From Defluviitoga tunisiensis (GTDB lineage Bacteria; Thermotogota; Thermotogae; Petrotogales; Petrotogaceae): DNA of 64,000 nucleotides. The position numbers and the translations under genes were made by a program. Positions within the stretch are counted from its first letter, which is position 1. Every line of letters starts with the position of its first letter. The DNA is taken from contig NZ_LN824141.1 of the NCBI RefSeq assembly GCF_000953715.1, positions 1,490,501 to 1,554,500 of the forward strand. The letters are read 5' to 3'. Of this stretch, positions 63,110 to 64,000 are shown piece after piece. Under the pieces are notes generated by a model. The model was not told the DNA's origin and did no database searches. It worked only from the letters and a program-made list of their open reading frames with translations.

Positions 63110-63916
63110 TTGGTGATAGAACTGGTGTTAGGCTCATTGGATGGTAAAGATGTTAACTTGCCTGTTCATTACAACAGGCCTCTTCAAGGACTTTTTTATA
63201 GTTTGATGTCTGAATCTATGCCATATTATCACGATAAAGGAACAAAATCTGATGATAAAAAGCTAAAACTTTTCACTTACTCTAGAATTTATCCTCATAA
63301 CTCATTTAAAGTATACAATAAAAGAATGCAGTTTGAAGGAACGTTCAGTATTTTTTTTGCTTCACCTATGGACGAATTAGTCGAAGCTGTTTTAAAAAGT
63401 TTAGATGATCAAAAGATTTTAAGAATCGAAAAAAACTATTTTACTTTGTTAAAGTATGAAAAAATTATAAGCGAGGTAAAAAGTGAGGAATTATTGGTAA
63501 AAACATTGTCTCCAATAACAGCTTATTCTACTATTCTTTTGCCCAATGGTAGCAGGTATACACATTATTTTTCTCCTTACTCAAGCGATTTCAAAAAACT
63601 TGTAGAAGACAATCTAAAAAGAAAGGCTAAAGCTTTAAAAATAGAAGCTAACAGTAGTAACTTTTCTATAGAACCATATGGTATTACTGAAAAGAACGAG
63701 AAGTTATTATTTTACAAAGATATTATTATCAAAGGATGGACTGGATATTTTATTTTAAGAGGTGATGCTTCTTTAATCCAGCTTGCTCTTAATTCTGGAT
63801 TAGGCGCAAAAAATGCTCAAGGATTTGGTATGGTTTTTCCTGTTAAACACAAAGTAAAAAACAGAGAACTAGAATACACTGATAATCAAAAACATAAAAA
63901 TGAATTTATACCTTAA
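63110..63916 (+). CDS. cas6: CRISPR-associated endoribonuclease Cas6
   Basis: 268 residues with two ferredoxin-like folds. N-terminal LPVHYNRPLQGLFYSLM, probable catalytic H41 in YYHDKG followed by KLFTYSRI, and the glycine-rich loop GLGAKNAQGFGMV near residue 240, the Cas6 hallmark. It would cut CRISPR precursor RNA within the repeats. No CRISPR repeat, cas effector or adaptation gene is in this window; it stands between ugpC and pfp. TTG at 63110 follows a run of six Gs (GGGGGGA). Confidence 0.9.
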   Translation: MVIELVLGSLDGKDVNLPVHYNRPLQGLFYSLMSESMPYYHDKGTKSDDKKLKLFTYSRIYPHNSFKVYNKRMQFEGTFSIFFASPMDELVEAVLKSLDDQKILRIEKNYFTLLKYEKIISEVKSEELLVKTLSPITAYSTILLPNGSRYTHYFSPYSSDFKKLVEDNLKRKAKALKIEANSSNFSIEPYGITEKNEKLLFYKDIIIKGWTGYFILRGDASLIQLALNSGLGAKNAQGFGMVFPVKHKVKNRELEYTDNQKHKNEFIP

Positions 63917-63942
63917 ACTTTAACATGGTGGGGGTGGATTTT

Positions 63943-64000
63943 TTGAAAAGTAAGAATATCCTTTACGCTCAATCGGGAGGAGTTACAAGTGTTATAAACG
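63943..64000 (+). CDS. pfp: Pyrophosphate-dependent phosphofructokinase (partial, 5' end)
   Basis: Only the first 19 codons are in the window, cut by the right edge. They read KSKNILYAQSGGVTSVIN, the highly conserved N terminus of PPi-dependent 6-phosphofructokinases; the ATP enzyme has [13 protein letters not shown] here. TTG at 63943 follows GGGGGTG. It allows reversible, PPi-linked conversion of fructose 6-phosphate and complements the ATP-dependent pfkA at 10 kb. Confidence 0.82.
   Translation, partial: MKSKNILYAQSGGVTSVIN

Noticed and set aside
63023-64000. CRISPR array near cas6
   Set aside because: No regularly spaced direct repeats are present in this segment or elsewhere in the window.

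Overview
The window is one chromosomal segment of a low-GC bacterium (about 30% G+C by eye). I place it in the Thermotogota, most likely near Petrotoga or Defluviitoga. Reasons are inferential: a split glycine decarboxylase (gcvPA/gcvPB), an ATP-dependent and a PPi-dependent phosphofructokinase in one window, a thermophile-type Cas6, a stand-alone PASTA protein in the rlmN-rsgA-rpe neighbourhood, and the Bacillus-like yaaR-holB-yaaT trio. No rRNA, tRNA, insertion sequence or CRISPR array was recognised.

Layout. 1-4.4 kb: rlmN, PASTA protein, rsgA, rpe, rdgB, then hup with its own promoter and terminator. 4.4-9.9 kb: a metallophosphatase, then glycine cleavage genes gcvT (fused to a DUF2007-like domain), gcvPA and gcvPB, convergent with a Fur-family regulator. 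10-14 kb: pfkA, pyk, hslU. 14-17 kb: two TrkA subunits and TrkH for potassium uptake. 17-21.6 kb (minus strand): a ROK regulator and a glucose-type ABC transporter without an ATPase. 21.9-26 kb (minus): pstS-pstC-pstA-pstB-phoU. 26-31.6 kb: rel, dtd, a small unknown, an HD protein and dxr. 31.7-35 kb (minus): a second pstS and phoU with phoB and a soluble phoR. 35.3-45 kb: rseP, ispG, yaaR, holB, yaaT, DUF2905, tkt, rnc and two radical SAM genes. 45-47.3 kb: a degenerate NtrC-type regulator and fliJ. 47.4-57.7 kb: a purine riboswitch and purE-C-S-Q-L-F-M-N-H-D. 57.7-64 kb: a small FlgN/FliT-like protein, sua5, coaX, a B12 radical SAM protein, a solitary Phd-type antitoxin with a palindromic operator, the ugpC/msmX-type ATPase, a lone cas6, and the start of pfp.

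How the parts fit. The sugar permease operon has no ATPase, and the solitary UgpC-type ATPase at 61.9 kb could energise it. Phosphate uptake and sensing are split over two minus-strand operons, and the second has a three-copy 10-bp direct repeat upstream of its promoter that resembles a Pho box. Purine synthesis is controlled by a guanine-type riboswitch with a terminator.

Most unusual points: a 15-base motif plus hairpin repeated exactly at the ends of three minus-strand operons; PurQ lacking its catalytic cysteine and PurE lacking a conserved histidine; an apparent AUA start codon for a radical SAM gene; gcvT readable from two starts in one frame; two convergent gene pairs whose overlapping 3' ends encode the shared hairpin; and an antitoxin-type protein apparently co-opted as the regulator of a sugar transporter ATPase. 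All family assignments come from reading the sequence and from memory of the families; no database search was run.
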